From Halobacillus mangrovi (GTDB lineage: Bacteria; Bacillota; Bacilli; Bacillales; Halobacillaceae), in the NCBI RefSeq assembly GCF_002097535.1, contig NZ_CP020772.1, positions 1,240,001-1,304,000 on the forward strand: DNA of 64,000 bases, read 5' to 3'. The translations under genes were made by a program, and so were the position numbers. This document shows, one piece after another, positions 35,541 through 43,721 of this stretch (its first letter is position 1; each line of letters begins with the position of its first letter). A model generated the notes under the pieces. That model saw only the letters and a list, made by a program, of their open reading frames with translations, was not told the origin of the DNA and made no database searches.

Positions 35541-36959
35541 TTGAAATTTTGTACGGGGTGTGGCCACCGATTGGGGGATGACTCATCTTTTTGCACAGAG
35601 TGCGGAATGAAACAAGGAAATCATACAGGAGGAAGTAATGGTTCTTCGGAGGATGTGACATCCAATATTATTAAGAAGCCGATGTCCAGAAGAGCTAAGG
35701 TTGTATGGATATCCGTTGGCTCGCTTATAGGATTAATAGTCATAGCTCACTTCATTATCACGTCCATGATCCATCCCGTGAAAGATATCCAGTCGATGGA
35801 CCGGGCAATAACAGAAGGCGATGCTAAAGCTTTTTTTGAAGAAGTGACTTTGGACGACTCAGCTCTTATTCATAAGGAAGAGTTTCTGCGTTTTATTGAA
35901 TACTCGGGCTGGGAGGATGTCCGGGAGCAGATGTCTCATGTCATTGAGGATGAGGGAGCATCAGATTTTGATAAAAAAATTTATGACTCCTATGGGAATG
36001 AGTTGTTCGTCATGAAAAAGGTTACGGTGGTGCCGGGGTTTTACCATACATACGAAATAGAAGCTGCTCCTAATCAATTACTCTTAACGACGAATGTAAG
36101 CCCCTCCACTTTTACCATTGATAAAGAAAAAATGGAAGTGAAGAAGACGAAAGAACATCATAAATTTTTGAAGCTTTATCCAGGAACTTATCAGCTTACG
36201 GGGGAAGCCTCCAATGAGTTCGGAGAGTTTACAATCTCTCAGGAAGTTGTAGTGGATACCCTTGGAAGAGGAGACTTTTCGGTTGATGCGGCCTTTCCTG
36301 AAGAAACATACACAATTCTAACCAACCATCCTGATGCTAATCTTTTCGTAAATGGAAAGAGTACGAAGAAAAAACTGTCTGAATTTAAGACATTAGGTCC
36401 TTTTCCGAAAGATCAAGAAGTGAACCTGCATGCCGAATGGAAAAATAAAGACGGAGACATTTTGAAAACTGAACCTGTCACCCAAAACAGCGCTTTTTGG
36501 GGTGAATTAAATTTTGTCTTTGAAGATGCCTATGAGGATGTCAACGATCCTCCTCTGGAAGAACAGACTGCTACAAGTGAAGCATTTGAGGAAGAGGCAG
36601 AAAGGCTTGTTTTGGATTTCCGTGACGCTTATGAAAGTGCATTGAACGCTACGGATTTCAGCATTATTTCTCCTTACTTATTATCTGGTAGTAAAGCAGA
36701 GGAAGAACTGATGGAATACATCGATGGACTTGTAAACAATGAATTTACTTATGAGTTTGTAGATAATGAGATTCTATCAGTCGAATCTGCAAGTGGAAAT
36801 GGAATGGTTGTCAAAACGAACGAAATCTTTATTTTTACCAATAATGAAGGTGCTCAAACTCATTATGACCGTAAAAAAGACTACTATTTGCAAGAAGTCT
36901 CAGGTGAGCTGAAAATTAATCGGATTGATATTAAAGAAACGGAGCGTAGTGATCTATAA
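35541..36959 (+). CDS. Zinc-ribbon membrane protein, TcaA-like
   Basis: 472 residues. It starts KFCTGCGHRLGDDSSFCTECG, a four-Cys zinc ribbon at the cytoplasmic N-terminus. One membrane helix follows (about 55-75, VVWISVGSLIGLIVIAHFII), then a large extracytoplasmic part of three or four beta-rich modules (PGTYQLTGEASNEFG, YTILTNHPDANLFVNGKS) and an NTF2-like C-terminal domain. This is the layout of TcaA of Staphylococcus and related YvbJ proteins, linked to cell-wall stress. I use the TTG with AAAGGAG in front; the frame from 35484 has no ribosome binding site. First of three adjacent zinc-ribbon genes. Confidence 0.78.
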   Translation: MKFCTGCGHRLGDDSSFCTECGMKQGNHTGGSNGSSEDVTSNIIKKPMSRRAKVVWISVGSLIGLIVIAHFIITSMIHPVKDIQSMDRAITEGDAKAFFEEVTLDDSALIHKEEFLRFIEYSGWEDVREQMSHVIEDEGASDFDKKIYDSYGNELFVMKKVTVVPGFYHTYEIEAAPNQLLLTTNVSPSTFTIDKEKMEVKKTKEHHKFLKLYPGTYQLTGEASNEFGEFTISQEVVVDTLGRGDFSVDAAFPEETYTILTNHPDANLFVNGKSTKKKLSEFKTLGPFPKDQEVNLHAEWKNKDGDILKTEPVTQNSAFWGELNFVFEDAYEDVNDPPLEEQTATSEAFEEEAERLVLDFRDAYESALNATDFSIISPYLLSGSKAEEELMEYIDGLVNNEFTYEFVDNEILSVESASGNGMVVKTNEIFIFTNNEGAQTHYDRKKDYYLQEVSGELKINRIDIKETERSDL

Positions 36960-36997
36960 GGGTGACCACCATTAAAAATAGAAAGGAAAGTGATACG

Positions 36998-37801
36998 ATG
37001 TATTGTTCAGTTTGTGGGGCTGAGATAGAAAAAGAAGCCAACTTTTGCGGGGGATGCGGAGCTTCCTTGACACAAGAAGAAGCCAAAGACATACAGGATT
37101 CAAATGCTCAGCAAGAGCAACAAGCTCAGCAAAGAATACCAATGAGTTCAGCTCAGAGAGAGAATAGTGAGTTTACGGGCAAAATGAAATTAATTAGTAA
37201 GCAGTTCTTCCATTTTACATCACAGACCTTTAAAGCACCCTTCAGCGTGAGTCGCCAGATAAATGACCGTGATTTTACCAGTGGAATCATTGCAAATGTA
37301 TTGTTGGCATTTTTTATCTCTTTTATTTTTTATTTAATGATGAGAGATATGAGCAGTGGATTTGTGGATGTTCCCTTCTTTTCAACCGTTTTTCAACCGT
37401 TCTTCTATATCCTGATTTTTCTAACTGTATTTATAGCCGTTAATTTTGGAATTGCAAAAATGATGAAGGTGGATGTTACATTTCGGGGTGTGATCGCAAA
37501 ATTTGGTTCCTTAAATGCAATATCCGTATCGTTTTTCTTTTTATCCAGTTTGTTTGGACTACTATCTTTAAACACTTTTAGTACCTTCTTATTTTTTATT
37601 GGATTGAGTTTGTTCGGTATATCTACAGTCGTTCTATTATTCACACTTAATGCAGAAAAATCGACAAATGAAGGACTTGATGTATTTTACGGGTTGTTCA
37701 TTTCGAACCTAACCATGGCGGTAATCTACTTTTTAGTATGGATGAGTATTTTTGAAAGAATTGTAGATGAAGTAAGAAATGTACCATTTGGCATGTTCTA
37801 A
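36998..37801 (+). CDS. Zinc-ribbon multi-pass membrane protein
   Basis: 267 residues from the ATG after GAAAGGAAAG. The N-terminal MYCSVCGAEIEKEANFCGGCG is a zinc ribbon; a Gln-rich linker follows (about 30-60); five helices fill the last 170 residues (for example IIANVLLAFFISFIFYLMM, PFFYILIFLTVFIAVNFGIAKMM). This resembles the zinc-ribbon plus Yip1-like membrane proteins of Firmicutes. It follows the TcaA-like gene by 38 nt and precedes a third zinc-ribbon gene, so the three probably form an operon. Function unknown. Confidence 0.75.
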   Translation: MYCSVCGAEIEKEANFCGGCGASLTQEEAKDIQDSNAQQEQQAQQRIPMSSAQRENSEFTGKMKLISKQFFHFTSQTFKAPFSVSRQINDRDFTSGIIANVLLAFFISFIFYLMMRDMSSGFVDVPFFSTVFQPFFYILIFLTVFIAVNFGIAKMMKVDVTFRGVIAKFGSLNAISVSFFFLSSLFGLLSLNTFSTFLFFIGLSLFGISTVVLLFTLNAEKSTNEGLDVFYGLFISNLTMAVIYFLVWMSIFERIVDEVRNVPFGMF

Positions 37802-37872
37802 GACTGATGGAATAAATGTGGAGGGTTACTCATTCAAGGGTGTGTTTCTTTTTCCGTAAAAGGAGGACTCTT

Positions 37873-38457
37873 ATGAAACCTTGCGTAGCATGTGGAGAGG
37901 AATTGGAGGAGAAAAAGAAGTTCTGCAATCGGTGCGGCGCCCAGCAGGAGTGTCTCGATTGTGGGTATTCTTTAGAGGGAGAGGCTCGTTTTTGTCCCGA
38001 ATGCGGTGCGGCGATTTTGACACGTGAGGATCAAGTAATACATGAAGCAGGATTTAGAAAAATTCCGACTTTCGCCTGGGTGATTGGAGTAATAGCCATC
38101 GTTGCCATTATTCTTCAGCTCTTTTACTCCAATACAAATGCTTTTCAATCACTTATGACCCCTGAACAAACCGTAAGAAATTTTTTTAATGACTTTGCTG
38201 ATGGAGAGATGGAAGATGCAAGTGATTATCTCCACTCGGATATAAAAAGAGATTTCGTGTATGGAGCCGAAGGTTTTGCCCCTCCTAACGCTTCTGTAAG
38301 AATTGTTGATATACAAAAGGAGCAAAGCGGAGACTTCGCAACCGTTGATGTCAAGGTAAATATCTACCCTGAACCTTACTATGAAGATAACCCGGTCAAT
38401 GTCATTGCTGAACTAGAGAGAGTCGACGGGAAGTGGCTAATCTATGACATGAATTGA
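37873..38457 (+). CDS. Double zinc-ribbon single-pass membrane protein
   Basis: 194 residues from the ATG after AAAAGGAGG. Two zinc ribbons are present in tandem: CVACGEELEEKKKFCNRCG and CLDCGYSLEGEARFCPECG. One helix follows (about 69-87, FAWVIGVIAIVAIILQLFY), then an extracytoplasmic NTF2-like domain of about 100 residues (TPEQTVRNFFNDFADGEMEDASDYL). It is last in the group of three. The shared design suggests interacting partners in one membrane complex (inference). Confidence 0.75.
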   Translation: MKPCVACGEELEEKKKFCNRCGAQQECLDCGYSLEGEARFCPECGAAILTREDQVIHEAGFRKIPTFAWVIGVIAIVAIILQLFYSNTNAFQSLMTPEQTVRNFFNDFADGEMEDASDYLHSDIKRDFVYGAEGFAPPNASVRIVDIQKEQSGDFATVDVKVNIYPEPYYEDNPVNVIAELERVDGKWLIYDMN

Positions 38458-38479
38458 GAACAGCTGAAATATGGAAATA

Positions 38480-38526
38480 ATTAACCCCTCAGGTCATCCA
38501 GATTCTGGATGACCTGAGGGGTTAAT
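38480..38526. repeat. CCTCAGG palindrome, copy 3 (23-bp stem)
   Basis: The core at 38487-38519 has 16-nt arms around a single T. The flanks continue the pairing (ATTAACC / GGTTAAT), giving 23 bp. It is the only hairpin in the gap between the convergent zinc-ribbon gene and nagE, so it may act there as a transcription barrier although no T-run follows. Confidence 0.95.
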
Positions 38527-38545
38527 ATTTTATACGTAATCTAAA

Positions 38546-39916
38546 TTAGCTTTCATGAGAACGGCGCATTGCATCTGCAACAAACTCAACCTGAGTCCCT
38601 ACAATGATCTGCAAGTTATTGCCCCCAGGCTTCATTATGCCTTTTGCTCCGTGTTGTTTCAGTGAAGCTTCATTTACTCGGCTCAAATCTTTAATCTGTA
38701 AACGCAGGCGAGTTGCACAACTGTCAACGGAGCTGATATTATCTTTTCCGCCTAAGTCTTTGATAAATTGATCGGCCATATGTTGATATTTATCTCCGCC
38801 TTGCTGCGTACTGTCTTCAACGATCGTATCTTCGTCTTCACGTCCTGGTGTTTTCAAATTAAGTTTGACGATCAGGAAGTAGAAGATGATGAAATAAATG
38901 ACCCCAAAGGCCAGTCCTTGTACAAGGAGAAGGGCTGGTTTTTCAGCAATTCCATAATTCAATGCATAATCAAGGAAACCTGCTGAGAATCCGAATCCAT
39001 GACGAATGTCGAGCCAGAATGCGACAATCATGGATAGTCCAGTCAGTACAGCGTGTACAAAATACAACAGTGGTGATAAGAACATGAATGAGAATTCGAT
39101 TGGCTCTGTGATCCCAGTTAAGAACGAGGTCAGAGCGATACCAATCATACCACCTGAGATCGCTTTTCGTTTCTCTTTTTTAGCCGCAGCGATAATCGCA
39201 AAGGCGGCTGCTGGAAGTCCGAACATCATAATTGGGAAGAATCCAGCCATAAAGTATCCGGCTGTTGGGTCTCCCGCGAAGAAACGTCCGATTTCCCCCG
39301 TAGCTCCTTCATATTCTCCGAAAACGAACCAAATCAGTGTGTTAAGCACGTGGTGCAACCCAACTGGAATTAAAATACGGTTTAAGAATCCGTACAAGCC
39401 GACACCAGTAGCACCTGCTCCTAGGATCCATTCCCCAAGCGCATTGATTCCTTCTTGAATTGGTGGCCATACAAACCCGAATATACCAGCAAGCGCTACC
39501 ATGACGGCACCTGTCACTATAGGGACGAAGCGACGCCCGCCGAAGAAGCCTAACCATTCAGGCAGTTTAATATCATAGAACCGATTATACAATACCCCTG
39601 CAATAACCCCTGCGAGTATTCCTCCCAAGACTGACATATTAATATCTTCATTGATGGCTTTAGCGCCTTCCGTCAGAACAAAATAACCAATGGCACCTGC
39701 AAGACCTGCAGCACCATTTCCATCTTTGGCTAAACCGATCGCGACACCAATAGCAAATATGAGTGCAAGATTAGCGAATATCGCGTTACCGGCAGCAGCC
39801 ATAAATGGGATATTAAACAAGTCTTCTTGTCCAAGACGGAGCAATAGAGCAGCCGCTGGCAGGGCAGCAACAGGCAGCATGAATGCTTTACCTATTCGTT
39901 GAATGAAGTTAAACAT
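38546..39916 (-). CDS. nagE: PTS N-acetylglucosamine-specific EIICB
   Basis: 456 residues from the ATG after GAAAGGGG (a longer frame to 39973 overlaps the operator region). EIIC (about 1-365): MFNFIQRIGKAFMLPVAALPAAALLLRLGQ, PVGLHHVLNTLIWF, GITEPIEFSFMF. EIIB (about 380-456): SVDSCATRLRLQIKD with the phosphorylated Cys and GIMKPGGNNLQIIVGTQVE. No EIIA domain, so it depends on a partner such as EIIA-Glc, as in Bacillus NagP. Transcribed divergently from nagAB-nagR with NagR-like operators and a cre between. Confidence 0.93.
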   Translation of the reverse strand: MFNFIQRIGKAFMLPVAALPAAALLLRLGQEDLFNIPFMAAAGNAIFANLALIFAIGVAIGLAKDGNGAAGLAGAIGYFVLTEGAKAINEDINMSVLGGILAGVIAGVLYNRFYDIKLPEWLGFFGGRRFVPIVTGAVMVALAGIFGFVWPPIQEGINALGEWILGAGATGVGLYGFLNRILIPVGLHHVLNTLIWFVFGEYEGATGEIGRFFAGDPTAGYFMAGFFPIMMFGLPAAAFAIIAAAKKEKRKAISGGMIGIALTSFLTGITEPIEFSFMFLSPLLYFVHAVLTGLSMIVAFWLDIRHGFGFSAGFLDYALNYGIAEKPALLLVQGLAFGVIYFIIFYFLIVKLNLKTPGREDEDTIVEDSTQQGGDKYQHMADQFIKDLGGKDNISSVDSCATRLRLQIKDLSRVNEASLKQHGAKGIMKPGGNNLQIIVGTQVEFVADAMRRSHES

Positions 39917-39954
39917 TTTCGAACCCCTTTCTGTAATGGTGATGTAGTTAAATC

Positions 39955-39968
39955 TGTTAACGCTTCCA
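39955..39968 (-). promoter_or_regulatory. cre (CcpA) site upstream of nagE
   Basis: Read on the minus strand as TGGAAGCGTTAACA, one position from TGWAANCGNTNWCA. It is 39 nt before the nagE start and suggests catabolite repression. Confidence 0.75.
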
Positions 39969-39994
39969 AACAAAATGTACCATATAAATTTATA

Positions 39995-40007
39995 GTTGTC
40001 TATACCA
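39995..40007 (-). promoter_or_regulatory. NagR-type operator, nagE side
   Basis: TGGTATAGACAAC on the minus strand, identical over 13 bp to the site in front of nagA but in opposite orientation. GntR-family NagR binds related TGGTATAGA-type sequences in bacilli. Confidence 0.72.
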
Positions 40008-40071
40008 TTAAATCACTAAAAATCATTGTTTGTGCAGCATTTATAGGTATATTGTTATAGAAAAGTTTAAG

Positions 40072-40105
40072 TGGTATAGACAACCTGGAAGCATCCTGCT
40101 ATGCT
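40072..40105 (+). promoter_or_regulatory. nagA promoter with NagR-type operator
   Basis: TGGTATAGACAAC (40072-40084) overlaps a -35-like TAGACA (40077-40082), followed by a 17-bp spacer and TATGCT (40100-40105). Repressor binding would mask the -35 box. This identical copy and the one at 39995 are 77 bp apart and could allow looping between two divergent promoters. Confidence 0.7.
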
Positions 40106-40137
40106 ATAAACAAATAGACGGAAATCAGGTGATCAAG

Positions 40138-41307
40138 ATGCGAAAGCTAGTGACTGGTGGAACAGTCGTTACCGAAACGGGAATGATTGAGAACGGGTAT
40201 ATCCTTATCGTGGACGGACAAATTGTTGATTATGGTCATAAGGAAAATACTCAAAAAGATGTGGATGAAGTTTTCGAATTAAATGAAACAGACATCATTA
40301 TGCCAGGATTCATTGATATTCACATTCATGGAGCGGCCGGACATGATACCATGGATGCGACTGAAGAGGCGCTAAGAGTAATGGCTGAAACTCTTCCAAA
40401 AGAAGGAACAACCAGTTTTCTTGCGACGACGATAACTGATACAGACGAACATATAACAGATGCTTTACGAAATGCAGCAAAGTTCAGCAAGACGGATTAT
40501 GATGGAGCGGAAATGCTTGGGGTCCATTTAGAAGGCCCTTTTATTAGTCTTCAACATGCCGGTGCCCAGCCGGAATCGTGCATCATTCCATCTTCTATAG
40601 AACTTTTCGAAAAATGGCAAAAGGCAGCTGAGGGACTGATTCGTGTTGTCACCCTCGCTCCTGAAGAAAAAAATGGGATGGAACTCGTCCGATATTTGGG
40701 AGATAACGATGTTATTCCTTCCATCGGGCATAGCCATGCGACTTTTGATGAGGTAAGCGAAGCCGTTAACCACGGTCTCAAACATGCGACTCACCTGTTT
40801 AACGCAATGAGGCCGATGCACCACAGGGAACCAGGAGTCGTCGGAGCGGTTTTCCTTAACGCATCCCTACTTGCAGAAATCATATTTGACCGTATTCATG
40901 TAACAAATGAGATGGTTCGGCTTGCTTATCGTACCCTAGGGAGTGATCGGATGATGCTAATCACGGATTCCATGCGTGGGAAGTGTCTGCGAGAAGGAAC
41001 GTACGACCTTGGTGGACAAGAGGTAACGATTAATGGAGGAGAAGCTCGACTTGCCAACGGGACACTTGCAGGAAGTGTGTTGAAAATGAGCGATGCCGTC
41101 CGCCATTTAAGTTCTTTTGAAGAGAGCTCGGAATTAGACGTGATGAAGATGGCTTCCTGGAATGCAGCTAAATCGTTAGGGGTCGATGATCGTAAGGGAA
41201 GTATTAAAAAAGGCAAAGATGCGGACTTAGTGGTTTTAGACTCCGAACTTAGTGTAAAACAAACCTTCTGTAGAGGGAATAAAGTCAATCATGATAAAAT
41301 GGGGTGA
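40138..41307 (+). CDS. nagA: N-acetylglucosamine-6-phosphate deacetylase
   Basis: Converts GlcNAc-6-P to glucosamine-6-P and acetate. 389 residues from ATG in CAGGTGATCAAG context; the frame continuing to 40030 runs over the operator and promoter. Metal and active-site motifs: IMPGFIDIHIHGAAGHDTMD, GVHLEGPFIS (Glu), SIGHSHATFDEV (His), HLFNAMRPMHHREPG, and the catalytic Asp in LITDSMR. The usual length is about 390 aa. Its stop overlaps the ribosome binding site of nagB. Confidence 0.96.
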   Translation: MRKLVTGGTVVTETGMIENGYILIVDGQIVDYGHKENTQKDVDEVFELNETDIIMPGFIDIHIHGAAGHDTMDATEEALRVMAETLPKEGTTSFLATTITDTDEHITDALRNAAKFSKTDYDGAEMLGVHLEGPFISLQHAGAQPESCIIPSSIELFEKWQKAAEGLIRVVTLAPEEKNGMELVRYLGDNDVIPSIGHSHATFDEVSEAVNHGLKHATHLFNAMRPMHHREPGVVGAVFLNASLLAEIIFDRIHVTNEMVRLAYRTLGSDRMMLITDSMRGKCLREGTYDLGGQEVTINGGEARLANGTLAGSVLKMSDAVRHLSSFEESSELDVMKMASWNAAKSLGVDDRKGSIKKGKDADLVVLDSELSVKQTFCRGNKVNHDKMG

Positions 41308-41312
41308 GTAGA

Positions 41313-42038
41313 ATGAAAATCATTAAAGTATCGGACTATGAAGAAATGAGCCGTAAGAGTGCGAAGATGTTTTATCAGATGATCGATCAACAGCCAAACA
41401 TACGCTTAGGACTAGCGACAGGAAGCACGCCGATCGGTTTCTATAAATATTTGACTGAATTTCTACAAGCAGAAGAAACGGATGTTTCTAAGCTTCTGTC
41501 GTTTAATTTGGATGAGTATATTGGGCTTGATCCTCAGTCTCCGCAAAGCTTTTATACATTTATGAAGGAGCATTTCTATCAGCCCCTTGGTCTTAATCAG
41601 GGCCAAACTTTTATCCCGGACGGAAGTGTGTCTGATCCAGATGAGGAGAGTAAGCGCTACGAACAGCACATTCGTGAGGCGGGTGGAATAGATGTACAGC
41701 TCCTGGGCGTAGGTACAAACGGACATATCGGATTTAATGAGCCTGGAACTCCTTTCAATCAGCGGACTCACCAAGTAAAATTGAAGGAATCTACAAGAGA
41801 TGCAAACGCTCGCTTTTTTGACTCCAAAGAGGACGTTCCGACACATGCGATCACAATGGGGATAGGGACCATTCTGGATGCGAAAAAAGTCGTCCTGCTT
41901 GCAAGTGGTGAAAGAAAAGCAGACGCAATTTATCAGCTTGTAAATGGTGAAGTGAGTGAGGACTGGCCAATTACGGCACTTAAAAATCATCCGGATGTGA
42001 CGCTTTTTGTTGATAAAGATGCAGCTGCTCAATTGTGA
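41313..42038 (+). CDS. nagB: Glucosamine-6-phosphate deaminase
   Basis: Isomerises and deaminates glucosamine-6-P to fructose-6-P and ammonia, feeding glycolysis. 241 residues from the ATG after GGGGTGAG; typical length for the Bacillus enzyme, without the allosteric extension of the E. coli form. Motifs: RLGLATGSTPIGFYKYL, SFNLDEYIGLDPQSPQSF, LLGVGTNGHIGFNEPG, ITMGIGTILDAKK. It follows nagA by 5 nt and precedes nagR by 27 nt, the order in Bacillus subtilis. Confidence 0.97.
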   Translation: MKIIKVSDYEEMSRKSAKMFYQMIDQQPNIRLGLATGSTPIGFYKYLTEFLQAEETDVSKLLSFNLDEYIGLDPQSPQSFYTFMKEHFYQPLGLNQGQTFIPDGSVSDPDEESKRYEQHIREAGGIDVQLLGVGTNGHIGFNEPGTPFNQRTHQVKLKESTRDANARFFDSKEDVPTHAITMGIGTILDAKKVVLLASGERKADAIYQLVNGEVSEDWPITALKNHPDVTLFVDKDAAAQL

Positions 42039-42065
42039 ACTGACTACTAAACGGAGTGAGTAGAT

Positions 42066-42788
42066 ATGATAGATAAGCAATCCCCAATCCCGATTTATTA
42101 TCAAATTCAAGAACATTTACGATCGATGATTGAGAACAAAGAATTGAAACCAGGAGAGGCTATCCCTTCAGAGAGGGAGTTAGCTGAAAAGTATGAAATC
42201 AGCCGCATGACGGTTCGCCAGGCGATTACAAATCTGGCCAATGAAGGTTTGCTTGTCCGTGAAAAAGGAAAGGGCAGCTTCGTTGCCGAGAAAAAAATAG
42301 AACAGCCGCTCATGCAGCTGACAAGTTTTTCAGAAGATATGCGGAGAAGGGGTATTGAACCTGGAACACTCGTAAAAGAGTTTCAAATTGTAAAAGCTTC
42401 TGTAAAAATAAGCGAAGAACTGCAGCTTCCTGAAGGAGAAGAGATTTATCAATTGAATCGCCTTCGCCTTGGTGACGGGGAGCCGATGGCTTATGAAATT
42501 CTAAGTTTACCAAAGGAAAAGCTCCCCCTTATTTCCGAGGAAATTGTCAAAGGGTCGTTTTATAACTATATAGAAAAAGAGATGGGGCTATCGATTGAGC
42601 GGGCCGTCCAGTCCTTTGAACCTTCCTTAGCTACGGAGCTTGAGAGTGAAATGCTGAATATCGAAGTCGGTTCTCCAGTATTATTATTGCGGCGGACTAC
42701 TTACTTGAGCGATGGTTCCCCTTTTGAACACGTCAAATCAACGTATAGAGGCGACCGTTATAAATTCGTCGCCGAGATGAAGCGTTAG
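42066..42788 (+). CDS. nagR: GntR-family repressor NagR
   Basis: 240 residues of the HutC/YvoA subfamily. The N-terminal winged helix (about 1-75: PIPIYYQIQEHLRSMI, PSERELAEKYEISRMTVRQAITNLANEGL) binds DNA. The C-terminal UTRA domain (about 90-240) senses GlcNAc-6-P or GlcN-6-P in homologues. The gene is in the operon it most likely controls, and two identical 13-bp operators lie in the nagE/nagA gap. ATG start after GGAGTGAG. Confidence 0.92.
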   Translation: MIDKQSPIPIYYQIQEHLRSMIENKELKPGEAIPSERELAEKYEISRMTVRQAITNLANEGLLVREKGKGSFVAEKKIEQPLMQLTSFSEDMRRRGIEPGTLVKEFQIVKASVKISEELQLPEGEEIYQLNRLRLGDGEPMAYEILSLPKEKLPLISEEIVKGSFYNYIEKEMGLSIERAVQSFEPSLATELESEMLNIEVGSPVLLLRRTTYLSDGSPFEHVKSTYRGDRYKFVAEMKR

Positions 42789-42802
42789 AAAGGAAGAGCG
42801 AT

Positions 42803-43543
42803 TTGATACAGGCGTATTTTGATCAAGTTCAAGCCTTGTTGGAAAAAGCAATAGATTCTCAAAGAAATACGTTGGAAGAAGCCGCTAAACATATAGTTGA
42901 ATCCATTGAGCTTGGCGGAATCGTGCACTTATTTGGCACCGGCCATTCCCATATGCTCGCTGAAGAAGGCTTCTATCGTGCTGGGGGACTGGCTGCGATA
43001 CGCCCGATTTTTATTGAGAGTTTGATGCTTCATGAAGGAGCAGTACGCAGCTCGAATTTAGAGCGTCAGGAAGGTCTAGCAGAAACTTTTTTGAAAGATG
43101 AAGATATACGCCCAGAGGACGTACTTGTAGTCATCTCCACTTCCGGGAAGAATCCTGTTCCTGTGGATGTGGCTTTATGGGGAAAAGAAAAAGGAGCGTT
43201 CATCATTTCTCTTTCCTCTCATCACTATACGGAGCAGCAGTCTTCACGCCATAACAGTGGAAAGTATCTCAGTGAAATTGCCGATATCGCAATAGATAAC
43301 GGAAGCCCTATCGGCGACGCTGTCTTAAAACACGAAGCTCTTCCTGTCCCGTTTTCCTCAACTTCGACGGTGGTTGGCGCTGCTCTTATGAATGCGATGT
43401 TTGCTGAGGTCATTGGGGTATTGGCTGATAAGGGTGAGGAACCGCCAGTTTTCCTAAGTGGGAACGTCGAAGGGGCTGCGGAACATAACCAGAAATTGAT
43501 GGAACGATACGCTCATCGTATTGATTTCGGTAAACTAGATTAA
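42803..43543 (+). CDS. SIS-domain phosphosugar-binding protein (UPF0309-like)
   Basis: 246 residues with a sugar-isomerase fold. HLFGTGHSHMLAEEGFYRAGG and VLVVISTSGKNPVPVDVALWGKEKGAFIISLSS are the SIS phosphosugar-binding motifs. TTG start after GAAAGGAAGAG. It is the fourth gene of the nag transcription unit (14 nt after nagR), so a role in amino-sugar phosphate metabolism, for example a side branch or recycling step, is likely. The actual reaction is not known to me. A terminator follows. Confidence 0.82.
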   Translation: MIQAYFDQVQALLEKAIDSQRNTLEEAAKHIVESIELGGIVHLFGTGHSHMLAEEGFYRAGGLAAIRPIFIESLMLHEGAVRSSNLERQEGLAETFLKDEDIRPEDVLVVISTSGKNPVPVDVALWGKEKGAFIISLSSHHYTEQQSSRHNSGKYLSEIADIAIDNGSPIGDAVLKHEALPVPFSSTSTVVGAALMNAMFAEVIGVLADKGEEPPVFLSGNVEGAAEHNQKLMERYAHRIDFGKLD

Positions 43544-43549
43544 TTAACG

Positions 43550-43578
43550 AAGAGTCTTGCTACGTGCAAGACTCTTTT
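43550..43578 (+). terminator. Terminator of nagAB-nagR-SIS
   Basis: AAGAGTCTTGC / GCAAGACTCTT perfect 11-bp stem, 5-nt loop, then TTT. Confidence 0.9.
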
Positions 43579-43606
43579 ATTTAGGCTTGTTTATACTTTC
43601 ATTTAT

Positions 43607-43649
43607 TTCCACCTCAGGTCATCCAGATTCTGGATGACCTGAGGTGGAA
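43607..43649. repeat. CCTCAGG palindrome, copy 4 (21-bp stem)
   Basis: The core at 43612-43644 has 16-nt arms; the flanks TTCCA / TGGAA extend it to 21 bp. It begins about 30 nt after the nag terminator. Confidence 0.95.
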
Positions 43650-43721
43650 GAAAAAGGTTGGCATCACAAATCATCATCAGATAGAATGAAAGTGGTTTCA
43701 TAAAGATAGAAGGTGTTCTAA

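Noticed and set aside
41463..42116. 217-codon minus-strand frame opposite nagB
   Set aside because: nagB on the other strand is unmistakable, and the antisense frame has Cys/Phe-rich composition typical of a shadow.
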